Assembly (NCBI GenBank): GCA_036823295.1
Contig: DAISGD010000054.1
Span: 1-22,171 of the forward strand
DNA length: 22,171 nt
Source: UBA4742 sp002403895
GTDB taxonomy: Bacteria; Actinomycetota; Acidimicrobiia; Acidimicrobiales; Acidimicrobilacustridaceae
Direction of reading: 5' to 3'
Shown here: positions 14,677 through 22,131 of the stretch, in pieces
How the letters are laid out: the number at the start of each line of letters is the position of its first letter
Numbering within the stretch: the first letter of the stretch is position 1
The notes under the pieces: model-generated
Seen by the model: only the letters and a program-made list of their open reading frames with translations
Database searches by the model: none
Told to the model about the DNA's origin: nothing
Translations under genes and position numbers: made by a program

Positions 14677-15459
14677 CTAGATGACCTTGAGGTTGTCGAG
14701 AAAGGCGACGATCTTCTCGAAGCCGGTGCCGTCATCTTCTACGACCTCGCCGGCGGCGCGAGACGGCGCAGCCTCGATGCTGGTGATCTCTTGGCGGGCG
14801 CCGGCCCAGCCCACCTGGGAGGCGTCGAGGCCGAGGTCGGCGACGGTGACCTCATCCACGGGCTTGGACTTGGCGGCCATGATCCCCTTGAACGAGGGAT
14901 AGCGGGGCTCGACCACGCCGGCCGTCACCGACACGACCGCCGGCAGCGGGCACTCGACCTCGTCGTAGCCGGCCTCGGTCTGGCGCTCCACCTTGGCGGT
15001 GGCGCCATCGACGGCGATGGACTTGGCGAAGGTGACCGACGGCAGGTCCAGCAGAGCAGCGATCTGCTCGGGGACCGTCCCGGTGTAGCCATCGCTCGAC
15101 TCCGTGGCCGTGAGCACCAGATCGGCACCCTCCACCCGCTTGATGGCGGCGGCCAGGACCTTGGCCGTGCTCAGCGCATCGCTGCCGGCCAGGGCGGGGT
15201 CGCTGATGAGAATGGCCTTGGCGGCACCCATGGCGAGGGCCGTGCGGAGCCCGCCGACCTCACTGTTGGGAGTCATGGACACCAGGGTGACCTCGCCCCC
15301 TCCGGCGGTGTCGACCAGCTGGAGGGCCATCTCGACGCCGTACGAATCGGACTCATCCAGGATGAGCTTTCCGTCCCGCTTGAGCGTTTTGGTTTCGGGA
15401 TCCATCGCACCCGGGTCAGCCGGGTCCGGGATCTGCTTGACGCAGACGACAACGTTCAT
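14677..15459 (-). CDS. etfB: Electron transfer flavoprotein beta subunit (EtfB/FixA)
   Basis: A 260-residue beta subunit of ETF. It begins MNVVVCVKQIPDP, continues with LDESDSYGVEMALQL, and has the nucleotide-binding stretch VLTATESSDGYTGTVPEQIAALL and the RYPSFKGIMAAKSKP loop near the docking region, all typical of EtfB. In ordinary ETF this subunit holds AMP. The ATG at 15459 is chosen because the protein then starts at the conserved N-terminus; the frame upstream (to 15501) has no family similarity. No Shine-Dalgarno is clear, and an AAGAAT hexamer ends 6 nt before the ATG, so a leaderless start is possible. It is divergent from the lipid kinase gene. Confidence 0.97.
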   Translation of the reverse strand: MNVVVCVKQIPDPADPGAMDPETKTLKRDGKLILDESDSYGVEMALQLVDTAGGGEVTLVSMTPNSEVGGLRTALAMGAAKAILISDPALAGSDALSTAKVLAAAIKRVEGADLVLTATESSDGYTGTVPEQIAALLDLPSVTFAKSIAVDGATAKVERQTEAGYDEVECPLPAVVSVTAGVVEPRYPSFKGIMAAKSKPVDEVTVADLGLDASQVGWAGARQEITSIEAAPSRAAGEVVEDDGTGFEKIVAFLDNLKVI

Positions 15460-15622
15460 GGCGACATTCTTTGTCGGGAGTCTCGCTGCGGCCAAATCCA
15501 CGCTCGGGCGCCCGCCGGCCGTGGGCGGGCGAGGGTCAGCCGCCGATGCCTCCGACCACCAGGATCACGCCGAAGACGAGGAACGAAAACAGCCGCCCCG
15601 ATCGTCGTCTAGCCGCCGCTGC

Positions 15623-15628
15623 TACGGT
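15623..15628 (+). promoter_or_regulatory. -10 element for the lipid kinase gene
   Basis: TACGGT fits TAnnnT and ends 9 nt before the GTG at 15638. There is no Shine-Dalgarno between them, so a leaderless mRNA is likely. The rest of the 178-base gap shows no other clear signal. Confidence 0.45.
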
Positions 15629-15637
15629 CCCGCACCG

Positions 15638-16552
15638 GTGAGGGTCCTCCTGCTGGTCAACTCGTCGGCGTCGTCGGTGACGGCGCGCGGGCGGGTGGTG
15701 ATCCAAAAGGCCCTGTCGGCTGACCACGAGATCACCCTGGCCGAGACAAGTCGACGCGGCCACGCCACCCGATTGGCCCAGGGCGCGGCGGTGGAGGGCA
15801 TCGATGTCGTGGTGGTGTTGGGCGGCGACGGCACCCTGAACGAGGCGGCCAATGGGCTGGCCGGTACCACCACGGCCCTGGCCGCACTGCCGGGTGGCTC
15901 GACCAACGTGTTCGCCCGGACGCTGGGGCTGCCCGACGACGCCATCGAAGCCACCGGCGACCTCCTGGGGGCCCTGGCCCGGGGCTCCATCCGCCGGGTC
16001 GGGTTGGGCATGGTCAACGGTCGCTACTTCCTTTTCCACGCCGGCCTCGGCTTCGATGCCGCCATCGTGGCCCGGGTCGAGAAGCGGGCCGGCCTGAAGC
16101 GCTACGCCAGCCACCCGCTGTTCCTGTTCTCGGCGTTCGAGACCTGGTTCCGCCATTACGACCACAGCCGGCCGAGGTTCTCCGTCCAGGTGCCGGGTCA
16201 CGCCATCGTCGATGACGTGTACTTCGGGGTCTGCCTCAACACGAACCCATACACCTACTTTGGATCCCGGCCGCTCAACGTAGCTCCGGGCACCACCCTC
16301 GACACCGGGCTGGCCATGGTCTCGATCCGCTCGCTGGCGTTGCCCACCATCACCGGGATCGGCTTGTCGGCACTCGGTCGGGGCAGCTACCTGCGACGCA
16401 ACCGCGCCGTCGACCTGCACGACGATGTGGAGGCCGTTCGAGTGGAGGGATACGGACCGTTCCCCTATCAGGTCGACGGCGACTACCTGGGCGAGGTCAC
16501 CAGCCTCGAGTTCAGCCACCACCCCGAAGCGCTGGCGCTCGTGATGCCCTAG
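15638..16552 (+). CDS. Diacylglycerol kinase-like lipid kinase
   Basis: A 304-residue lipid kinase of the DagK/YegS family, which phosphorylates diacylglycerol or a related lipid with ATP at the inner membrane face. Key motifs are MRVLLLVNSSAS at the start, VVVVLGGDGTLNEAANG (57-73, nucleotide-binding GGDGT at 62-66) and PGGSTNVFARTLG in the N-terminal domain, and PFPYQVDGDYLGE near the end of the C-terminal beta domain. The GTG at 15638 is chosen because the conserved N-terminus begins there; upstream sequence in frame overlaps etfB antisense and has no similarity. Its stop overlaps that of the convergent phosphodiesterase gene at a CTAG. Both neighbours act on glycerolipids, which may reflect common phospholipid turnover. 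Confidence 0.94.
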   Translation: MRVLLLVNSSASSVTARGRVVIQKALSADHEITLAETSRRGHATRLAQGAAVEGIDVVVVLGGDGTLNEAANGLAGTTTALAALPGGSTNVFARTLGLPDDAIEATGDLLGALARGSIRRVGLGMVNGRYFLFHAGLGFDAAIVARVEKRAGLKRYASHPLFLFSAFETWFRHYDHSRPRFSVQVPGHAIVDDVYFGVCLNTNPYTYFGSRPLNVAPGTTLDTGLAMVSIRSLALPTITGIGLSALGRGSYLRRNRAVDLHDDVEAVRVEGYGPFPYQVDGDYLGEVTSLEFSHHPEALALVMP

Positions 16553-17286
16553 GTGGGCGGCGGGGGCAACCGGCTGGCGTCGACCAGGGCCCGGGCGACA
16601 TCGGGGACGTTGGTGATGATGCCGGCCACGCCGAGGGCGATAAGGCGGCGGATGCGATCGGGATCGTCGACCGTCCAGGGGAACACGGCCAGCCCGGCGT
16701 CAGCCGCCAGTTCCATGAGCTGCTCGTCGACGTACGGGTCCCAGGGGTTGACGGCGACATGACCACCCGCCAGCGCCCGCGCCACCACCGCCTCGGGATC
16801 GGCGAGATCGAAGGCCAACAATCCGGTCGGGATGGCCTCGTGGCGGTCGTGGACCATGGCGATGGTGGCAGGGTTGAACGACGTCACCAGGATCTCACCG
16901 AGATCGAGGTGGCCGATCTCGCCCTCGCCCACCAGCAGATCGGCCACCGCGCGGGCAATACGGTCCGCGTCATCGAAGTCCGGGTCGCCAGGGTCGTTCT
17001 TGATTTCGACGTTGACCCCCATCCCCTCACAGGCCCCGAGCGCCTCCAAGAGCGTCGGCACCGTCTCGGGGACCTCATGAGCGGCGAGCTCGGCGAGGGC
17101 CCGACCGTCGGGGAGCACGGCATCGTGGCGAATGACCAGCGCGCCGTCGGCTGTACGGCGAACATCCAATTCGACCCAGTCGGCGCCCAGGTTACGAGCG
17201 TGACGGAATGCTTCCAGGGTGTTCTCCGGTCTCGCCGCCGAGGCCCCCCGGTGGCCGATCACCAACGGCCCAGTCGCGTTACCCAC
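16549..17286 (-). CDS. Glycerophosphodiester phosphodiesterase
   Basis: About 245 residues of a TIM-barrel phosphodiesterase that splits glycerophosphodiesters into glycerol-3-phosphate and alcohol. The catalytic motifs are VIGHRGASAARPENT (9-23; His12, Glu21), VELDVRRTADGALVIRHD (38-55; Glu39, Asp41 and catalytic His54) and a later GMGVNVEIKND metal-binding strand. No signal peptide is seen, so it is likely cytoplasmic. I chose the GTG at 17286 because the family motif usually begins within ten residues of the start and a G-rich Shine-Dalgarno (AGGGGG) precedes it; an in-frame ATG at 17319 is the alternative. Its last codon overlaps the stop of the convergent lipid kinase gene. Confidence 0.93.
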   Translation of the reverse strand: MGNATGPLVIGHRGASAARPENTLEAFRHARNLGADWVELDVRRTADGALVIRHDAVLPDGRALAELAAHEVPETVPTLLEALGACEGMGVNVEIKNDPGDPDFDDADRIARAVADLLVGEGEIGHLDLGEILVTSFNPATIAMVHDRHEAIPTGLLAFDLADPEAVVARALAGGHVAVNPWDPYVDEQLMELAADAGLAVFPWTVDDPDRIRRLIALGVAGIITNVPDVARALVDASRLPPPPT

Positions 17287-17342
17287 CAGCAAGCCCCCTA
17301 GCCGAGAGACACATGTCATAGCAAAAACAGGGGGCGTGGCCC

Positions 17343-17371
17343 TTGAAACGCGGTCCCCGCCCCACTATCTT
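17343..17371 (+). promoter_or_regulatory. Housekeeping-type promoter upstream of whiB
   Basis: TTGAAA (17343-17348) and TATCTT (17366-17371) are separated by exactly 17 bases, the best -35/-10 pair I see in the window. It would start transcription near 17378 and leave a leader of about 100 bases before the whiB GTG at 17479. Confidence 0.65.
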
Positions 17372-17416
17372 TACGACGTTCCAGCCACACGCGCTCGCTC
17401 TTTCGACGCGATGGCA

Positions 17417-17432
17417 TGTGATCTGCTTCACG
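17417..17432. promoter_or_regulatory. CRP-like binding site in the whiB leader
   Basis: TGTGATCTGCTTCACG matches the TGTGA-N6-TCACA CRP consensus at 9 of the 10 defined bases. The M. tuberculosis whiB1 promoter is known to be controlled by the cAMP receptor protein Rv3676. Here the site lies about 47 bases downstream of the predicted start point, where it could repress, or it may serve a second unseen promoter. A second CRP-like copy 21 bases away, on either side, is not present. Confidence 0.6.
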
Positions 17433-17478
17433 ATCGTTGGGCTCTCTTCGATCGCGTCGCCCGACTTGTGGAGGCACC

Positions 17479-17778
17479 GTGGCCCTCACCGCAGCTGAGC
17501 CGCTGACCCTGACGACCGACTTTGACCGCTGGCGCGACGTCGCGTCCTGTCGAGACACCGATCCCGACCTGTTCTTCCCGGTGGGTACCACTGGTCCCGC
17601 CATCCAACAGATCGCAGCCGCCAAGGCCGTGTGCGACCAATGCGAGGCCAAGGCTCCGTGCCTCGAGTTCGCGCTGACCACCAACCAGGATTCCGGCGTG
17701 TGGGGCGGTACCTCCGAAGAAGAGCGCCGCAAGCTCCGCCGCCAGTGGATGGCCGCCAGGCGCCGGGCTTCGGCCTGA
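17479..17778 (+). CDS. whiB1: WhiB-family [4Fe-4S] transcription regulator, WhiB1-like
   Basis: A 99-residue iron-sulfur regulator found only in actinobacteria and their phages. Four cluster cysteines are Cys24, Cys52, Cys55 and Cys61. DPDLFFPVGTTGPAIQQ, GVWGG (73-77) and the basic tail ERRKLRRQWMAARRR match WhiB1, whose cluster reacts with nitric oxide and which binds sigma factor SigA region 4. The start is GTG 17479: it has a GGAGG Shine-Dalgarno (17470-17474), and the frame above it has no similarity. A TTGAAA-17-TATCTT promoter and a CRP-like site lie upstream. It converges on the PdtaS-like kinase, as whiB1 and pdtaS (Rv3219/Rv3220c) do in mycobacteria. The paralogue assignment is by motif resemblance from memory. 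Confidence 0.93.
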   Translation: MALTAAEPLTLTTDFDRWRDVASCRDTDPDLFFPVGTTGPAIQQIAAAKAVCDQCEAKAPCLEFALTTNQDSGVWGGTSEEERRKLRRQWMAARRRASA

Positions 17779-17829
17779 GCGGCCATCACCGCACCGGTCG
17801 CCCGCTCCCCGCTGAGCCGACGACCTGCA

Positions 17830-19374
17830 CTACCGGCCTCCCGCTGCGGGAGGCCGTTGCGCGTCCGGGCCCTCGACCATCAGTGGCGGTCCCAGGGGCA
17901 CCCGCAGATCGACGGTGGTTCCGGGGCGACCGGGCGGGCCGCCGCCGTGCACCAGCTCGATGGTTCCGTCCAGCTCGGTGGTGACCAGGGTTCGCACAAT
18001 GGACAGGCCGAGACCGGTCGTGGCCTCCAGCGAAAACCCCTCGGGCAACCCAGCGCCATCGTCGGTCACCCGGACCCGCAGCTCAGTCTCGTCGTTGTCG
18101 AGCTCGAGCAGCACGTGGCCGGAGGTGAGATCGGCCGAGGACGGGTAGGCGTGGTCCACGACGTTCTGGAGCAGCTCGTTGAGCACCACGGCCAACGGCG
18201 TGGCAATGGTGGCCGGGAGCTTGCCGGCGTCCCCGGTGATCTTGATGTCGACGGGGTGCTCGGGTGAAAGCAGGCCCTCTTCCACCATCCGCACCAGTGG
18301 CCGGGCGATCTCGATGAAGGGCACGTCGTCGCCGGCCTCGTGCGAGAGGATCTCGTGGACGAGGGCGATGGACCGGATACGACGGACGGATTCCTCCACC
18401 GCTGCCTTGGCCTCGAGGGACGACAACCGGCGCCCCTGGAGACGCAACAGCGAGGAGATCGTCTGGAGGTTGTTCTTGACCCGGTGGTGGATCTCCCGGA
18501 TGGTCGCGTCCTTCGACAGCAGCAACCGGTCCCGGCGGCGCAGCTCGGAGATGTCGCGCATCAACACGACGGCGCCCGTCACCTGACCGTGCTCGAGCAG
18601 GGGGATGCAGCGCATGAGCACCGTGACCTGCGGTCCCCGCTCGATCTCCTCGGTGTCGGGCAGCGCGGTGCCGAAAGCGGTCCTGACCGCGGTCTCCTCC
18701 AGCCCCAGCGCGCTCAGACGCATCCCCTCGGTGTTGGCGTGGACGCCAACGCGGTGCAGCGCCGAGATGGCGTTCGGTGAGGCGTATTCGACCCGGGCCG
18801 AGCCATCCAGGAGGATCACGCCGTCGCCGACTCGTGGGGCCTCCTCGCTGAGGCCTTCCTCACTGGCGAAGGGGAACTCGCTGGAGGCGATCATGCGAGC
18901 GAAGCGGTTGAACACCTCGATGTAGGTGCGCTCCAGTTCCCCGGGGTGGCGAACGGTCGGCGCCGACTCCCGGTTGACGACCGCGATCGTGCGCCCCTCC
19001 CATCGCACCGGGATGCACAATGCCCGCACCCGCTCCTTCAAGATCGGGTTGGTCACCTCACCATCAATGATCTCCCCCAGATCGAGGGCGCGGGCCACCA
19101 GCGGGCGGTCGGCGGCAGGGACCACGGTGCCGACCCAGTCGGAGCGATAGAGCGTCTGATTGGTGAGCGGCCGCACCTGGCCGAGGACGACGAGATCCCG
19201 CCCGCCGGCGCCCGCCTCGCCCCCGTCGGGCTGATCGCTGACGCTGAACAGCAACAGGTCGGCGAAGCACAGATCGGCCAGCAGGCCCCAGGACGCGACC
19301 AGTCGCTGCAGGTGATCGATCTCCGGTGGATCGAGCCGGGTGTGCACCCGGGCAAACTCGGCAAGGCTGGCCAC
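17830..19374 (-). CDS. pdtaS: PdtaS-like cytoplasmic sensor histidine kinase (GAF-PAS-HisKA_2)
   Basis: About 514 residues without membrane segments. Residues 1-165 are GAF-like (FARVHTRLDPPEIDHLQRL then SWGLLADLCFADLLLF), about 180-280 are PAS-like, and the HisKA_2 dimerisation region holds IREIHHRVKNNLQTISSLL (292-310) with the phosphorylated histidine at 296 or 297. The ATPase domain shows LNELLQNVVDHAY, VTDDGAGLPEG and TTGLGLSIVRTL. This order and N-terminus match PdtaS (Rv3220c), whose partner is the antitermination regulator PdtaR, not seen here. The GTG at 19374 is chosen because the conserved N-terminus begins there; a GAGACTTGTCTC inverted repeat sits directly before it. The 3' end of the gene encodes a hairpin shared with whiB. 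Confidence 0.93.
   Translation of the reverse strand: MASLAEFARVHTRLDPPEIDHLQRLVASWGLLADLCFADLLLFSVSDQPDGGEAGAGGRDLVVLGQVRPLTNQTLYRSDWVGTVVPAADRPLVARALDLGEIIDGEVTNPILKERVRALCIPVRWEGRTIAVVNRESAPTVRHPGELERTYIEVFNRFARMIASSEFPFASEEGLSEEAPRVGDGVILLDGSARVEYASPNAISALHRVGVHANTEGMRLSALGLEETAVRTAFGTALPDTEEIERGPQVTVLMRCIPLLEHGQVTGAVVLMRDISELRRRDRLLLSKDATIREIHHRVKNNLQTISSLLRLQGRRLSSLEAKAAVEESVRRIRSIALVHEILSHEAGDDVPFIEIARPLVRMVEEGLLSPEHPVDIKITGDAGKLPATIATPLAVVLNELLQNVVDHAYPSSADLTSGHVLLELDNDETELRVRVTDDGAGLPEGFSLEATTGLGLSIVRTLVTTELDGTIELVHGGGPPGRPGTTVDLRVPLGPPLMVEGPDAQRPPAAGGR
17835..17855. terminator. Strong GC hairpin between whiB and the sensor kinase
   Basis: GGCCTCCCG-CTG-CGGGAGGCC is a perfect 9-bp stem with a 3-base loop, 57 bases past the whiB stop and inside the last codons of the convergent kinase gene. 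A short GTTG follows on the plus strand, so it resembles an actinobacterial terminator lacking a long T tract. Confidence 0.65.
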
Positions 19375-19513
19375 GAGACAAGTCTCGCAGAACCACCCCG
19401 GCTCTCCCCCCATCGCTGCGTGCCCGAACCGGCCGGCTGAGTGGGCGTCCCGGACCCCACCTACCGGGTCGGTTCCCCGTAGCCGCGGCCCGGAGGCCTG
19501 GGCATCATCGCCC

Positions 19514-20761
19514 TCAGCGCCAGATCTGCTCACCCAGCCGCAGCAGGCCGGCCAGGTCGCTGATGTCGACATCGAAGTAGGGCACCGATGCCACGATCTC
19601 CGGCTTGCGAGCCAACTGGGCGCGCTGCTCGGCTTCGCGGGTGGCAACCAGGCGGTAGTTGAGGAAGCTCTCGCCCACCTCGCGCACCACCCGCGCCACC
19701 ATGGCGGCGTCCCCGGGCGCGGGAACCCCCGCGTCGGCGATGGTCTGGATCAGCTTCTCGGCGACGGCGTCGGGCCCCTTGGCCATCACTCGGGCCGAGG
19801 CGGCGGCCCCCCGCCCAACCAGATACTCGGGGAGCACCTTGTTGAGCACGAGGGCTCCCAGATGGAAGCCGCGGGCATCGAGGGCATCGATGAAGAAGTC
19901 CGCCTCGCGCGCCGGTGCCTCTTCCAGCGTGGTCACCACCATGAACGTCGTACGCCGGTCCTGGAGGGTGCGGGTGACCGCCTCGGCCCGCTCGACGAAG
20001 CCGACGTACATCGTCTGGAAGAGGATGAAGAACTCGGCGATGTCACCCAGGAACTGCGAACCCAGGATGCGGTCGGCCACCAAGTAGAACGGTTTCGAGG
20101 CGGCGTTGACGAGGCGCGACCGGTAGGGAGCGATGAGCCAACGCAGCAGACGGCTGCGGAAGAACTCCGCCATCCGCTCCGGAGCTTCCAGGAAGTCGAT
20201 GGCATTGCGGGTGGGAGGCGTGTCCACCACGATCAGGTCGTACCGGCCCGAGGAATGGATCTCGTAGAGCCGCTCCATGGCGATGTAGTCATGGCTCTGG
20301 ACGAATTTGCCGGTGATGTTCTGATAGAGCGGGTTGGCGAGGATCGCCTCACAGGTCTCGGCGTCGGGGGCATGGGTGCGCACCAGTTCGTCCCACGACT
20401 GCTTCGTGTCCAACATGGCCGCCCACAACTCGCCCTGAGGCTCGACGCCGGCCGCGGTGAACAGCTCGTCGGGCACCCGAGTCTCGACGTTGCCGAACTG
20501 CTCGAGGCCGAGCGCAGTGGCCAGGCGTTTCGCCGGGTCGACCGTGAGCACCAAGACCTTGCCGCCCAGATGGGCGGCGGCCATCGCCGCGGTGGCGGCG
20601 GCGGTGGTCGTCTTGCCCACCCCGCCCGATCCGCACGTGACCACGATCTCGCGCGAGGCGAAGAGTTGTTCGAGCGTGCCCGAGGCCCGAACCGAGGGGC
20701 GCGCCACGGCATTGGCCGCCTTGCCCTTCGCCTTCGGTTTGGCCGCGGCGGAGCCAGCCAC
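19514..20761 (-). CDS. ArsA/Get3-like ATPase, second subunit (Rv3680-like)
   Basis: About 415 residues of a P-loop ATPase of the ArsA/Get3 family. A basic Ala/Lys-rich N-terminus (1-27) precedes CGSGGVGKTTTAAA (43-56), where the signature lysine of the deviant Walker A motif is Ser45. LTVDPAKRLATAL and LIVVDTPPTRNAIDFL are the switch regions. None of ArsA's metal-binding cysteines or Get3's CxxC motif is present, so arsenite transport is unlikely; in mycobacteria the Rv3679-Rv3680 pair forms a Get-like complex. The GTG at 20761 starts 1 base after the upstream stop, giving tight coupling with the first ATPase. The frame continues upstream but overlaps the preceding gene. Confidence 0.92.
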   Translation of the reverse strand: MAGSAAAKPKAKGKAANAVARPSVRASGTLEQLFASREIVVTCGSGGVGKTTTAAATAAMAAAHLGGKVLVLTVDPAKRLATALGLEQFGNVETRVPDELFTAAGVEPQGELWAAMLDTKQSWDELVRTHAPDAETCEAILANPLYQNITGKFVQSHDYIAMERLYEIHSSGRYDLIVVDTPPTRNAIDFLEAPERMAEFFRSRLLRWLIAPYRSRLVNAASKPFYLVADRILGSQFLGDIAEFFILFQTMYVGFVERAEAVTRTLQDRRTTFMVVTTLEEAPAREADFFIDALDARGFHLGALVLNKVLPEYLVGRGAAASARVMAKGPDAVAEKLIQTIADAGVPAPGDAAMVARVVREVGESFLNYRLVATREAEQRAQLARKPEIVASVPYFDVDISDLAGLLRLGEQIWR

Positions 20762-20762
20762 G

Positions 20763-21731
20763 TCAGTAGCCCAACTCGGCCGACAGGGCGTCGGCCACGG
20801 ACCGGGTCGAGCGCACGCCGTGGGTCCGGGTGAAGAGGAACGGCACATAAAGTAGGGGCAGGCCGCGGGGCAGCTCGGCTCGAAGCTTCGTGAGATGACC
20901 AGCCCGGGTCCGCCGCAGGGTCACCGCCAACTGGGCCGCATCCAACACGGGATCCACCGGACCCCCCACCGCGTCGGCCAGCGCCGCAGCCAGCACCGGC
21001 TCGCGCAACGCATGGAAGACCTCTTCCTCACCTCGGCCGAACAGCTCGGGCAGGACCTTGTTGACGACGACGGCGGCGAGGTGCACATCAGTCTCCGTGC
21101 GCAGCCGTTCAGCCAGCTCGAGCGTCTCGGTGACCGGCATCTCCTCGGGGACCGACACGATCACCGCCGCCGTCACCAGTGGGTCGCTGAGGATGTCGAC
21201 CATCCAGCCAGTCTGGTCTCGCACCCGGCCCAGCTTCACCAGCTCATTGATGGCCTGGGGTGCAGCCAGCTGGCCGACGACGTGACCAGTGGCCGAGGCG
21301 TCGACCACGATGAGGTCATGGGTGCGCTCCCGCACCTCGTAGCAGAGCTTGCCCACCGTGAGGATCTCCTTGACCCCAGGGGCGGCATCAGCCACGAAGT
21401 CGAACGTGCGGGCCACCGGGCCGATCCGCCCGAGCAACGGCACCTTCAACTGGAGGCGCAGGTACTCCTTGAGCGATTTCTCGGTATCCATGGCCATGCC
21501 CAGGAGGTTGGGCGCCAGCTCCCGAGGCTGGAAGCCGAGCGGCCCCGACTCGAACGAGTCGGCGAGGTCACCTTTGGCATCAATCTCGCACACCAGGGTG
21601 CGCTTCCCTCGCTGCGCGGCGAGCAGCGCCAGCGCGGCGGCGATGCTCGTCTTGCCGACGCCGCCCTTGCCGGTGACGAAGAGCAACCGGCGATCGAGGA
21701 GATCGACCCGGTCGAGACTCATCGCCGACAT
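20763..21731 (-). CDS. ArsA/Get3-like ATPase, first subunit (Rv3679-like)
   Basis: A 322-residue P-loop ATPase. Residues 21-28 are GKGGVGKT with both the signature Lys22 and the Walker Lys27. CEIDAKGDLADSF is a changed switch I (ArsA and Get3 have DPA there), and LIVVDASATGHVVG is close to the DTAPTGH switch II, so it keeps the parts its partner has lost. This points to an obligate heterodimer. C-terminal PLLYVPFLFTRTHG is typical of the mycobacterial Rv3679 group. It contains only two cysteines and no zinc or arsenite motif. The ATG at 21731 is used; a second ATG at residue 4 is possible. The second ATPase follows after 1 base and DUF3107 lies 43 bases upstream on the same strand. Confidence 0.92.
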   Translation of the reverse strand: MSAMSLDRVDLLDRRLLFVTGKGGVGKTSIAAALALLAAQRGKRTLVCEIDAKGDLADSFESGPLGFQPRELAPNLLGMAMDTEKSLKEYLRLQLKVPLLGRIGPVARTFDFVADAAPGVKEILTVGKLCYEVRERTHDLIVVDASATGHVVGQLAAPQAINELVKLGRVRDQTGWMVDILSDPLVTAAVIVSVPEEMPVTETLELAERLRTETDVHLAAVVVNKVLPELFGRGEEEVFHALREPVLAAALADAVGGPVDPVLDAAQLAVTLRRTRAGHLTKLRAELPRGLPLLYVPFLFTRTHGVRSTRSVADALSAELGY

Positions 21732-21774
21732 AGGCGGTAACCGCGGAACTGACCGGACTGCCCGGGGGCAGCGA

Positions 21775-22011
21775 TCAGGCGCCGCCGAACCCGACCCGGC
21801 GGGTGGCGTCGGAGCCGCTCAGCTCGATGTAGGCGATCTTGGCGGACGGAACACCGATGTCGCGACCGTGGCGGTCGGTCAGCCACAAGGTGTGGGACTC
21901 ATCGGCGAGAGCGGCGTCGATCGCCTTGCGGATCTTGGCCCGGTCGGCGTCCTCCGGCAGCTCGACGTCGATCTCCTTGACGGTGTGCTGGACACCGATA
22001 CGAACATCCAC
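21775..22011 (-). CDS. DUF3107 family protein (TB9.4-like)
   Basis: A 78-residue protein starting MDVRIGVQHTVKEIDVEL, followed by AKIRKAIDAAL, LWLTDRHGRDIGVPSAKIAYIEL and a Gly-rich end. This fits DUF3107, a small actinobacterial family that includes TB9.4 (Rv3208A); its function is unknown to me. The GTG start at 22011 has an AGGAGG Shine-Dalgarno 7 nt upstream. It lies 43 bases upstream of the ArsA-like pair on the same strand, so it may be expressed with them. Confidence 0.9.
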   Translation of the reverse strand: MDVRIGVQHTVKEIDVELPEDADRAKIRKAIDAALADESHTLWLTDRHGRDIGVPSAKIAYIELSGSDATRRVGFGGA

Positions 22012-22131
22012 GAGAGATCCTCCTGCAGGGCCGGGCGTATGCCAGGCCGGGTCCGGGCATTGACGGGACGGGGCGCAGCCATCGTAGGCGAGCCGCTCGC
22101 CAACGCCGCCGCCGCCGCGAGAAGGGCGGGG

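Noticed and set aside
15536..15640. Minus-strand hydrophobic tail GRLFSFLVFGVILVVGGIGG ending in a stop, in the gap before the lipid kinase
   Set aside because: It looks like a membrane segment, but no ATG, GTG or TTG occurs in frame within the gap; it could only start inside the antisense kinase gene.
19453..19470. GACCC/GGGTC stem in the gap between the kinase and the second ATPase
   Set aside because: A 5-bp stem with an 8-base loop is expected by chance at this GC content and it has no T tract.
19340..20833. A 497-codon plus-strand frame opposite the second ArsA-like ATPase
   Set aside because: No domain is visible and the opposite strand encodes a clear P-loop ATPase.
19514..21731. Arsenite efflux (ArsA) function
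   Set aside because: The metal-binding cysteines of ArsA are absent and there is no arsB, arsD or arsR nearby; the mycobacterial Get-like pair is a better match.
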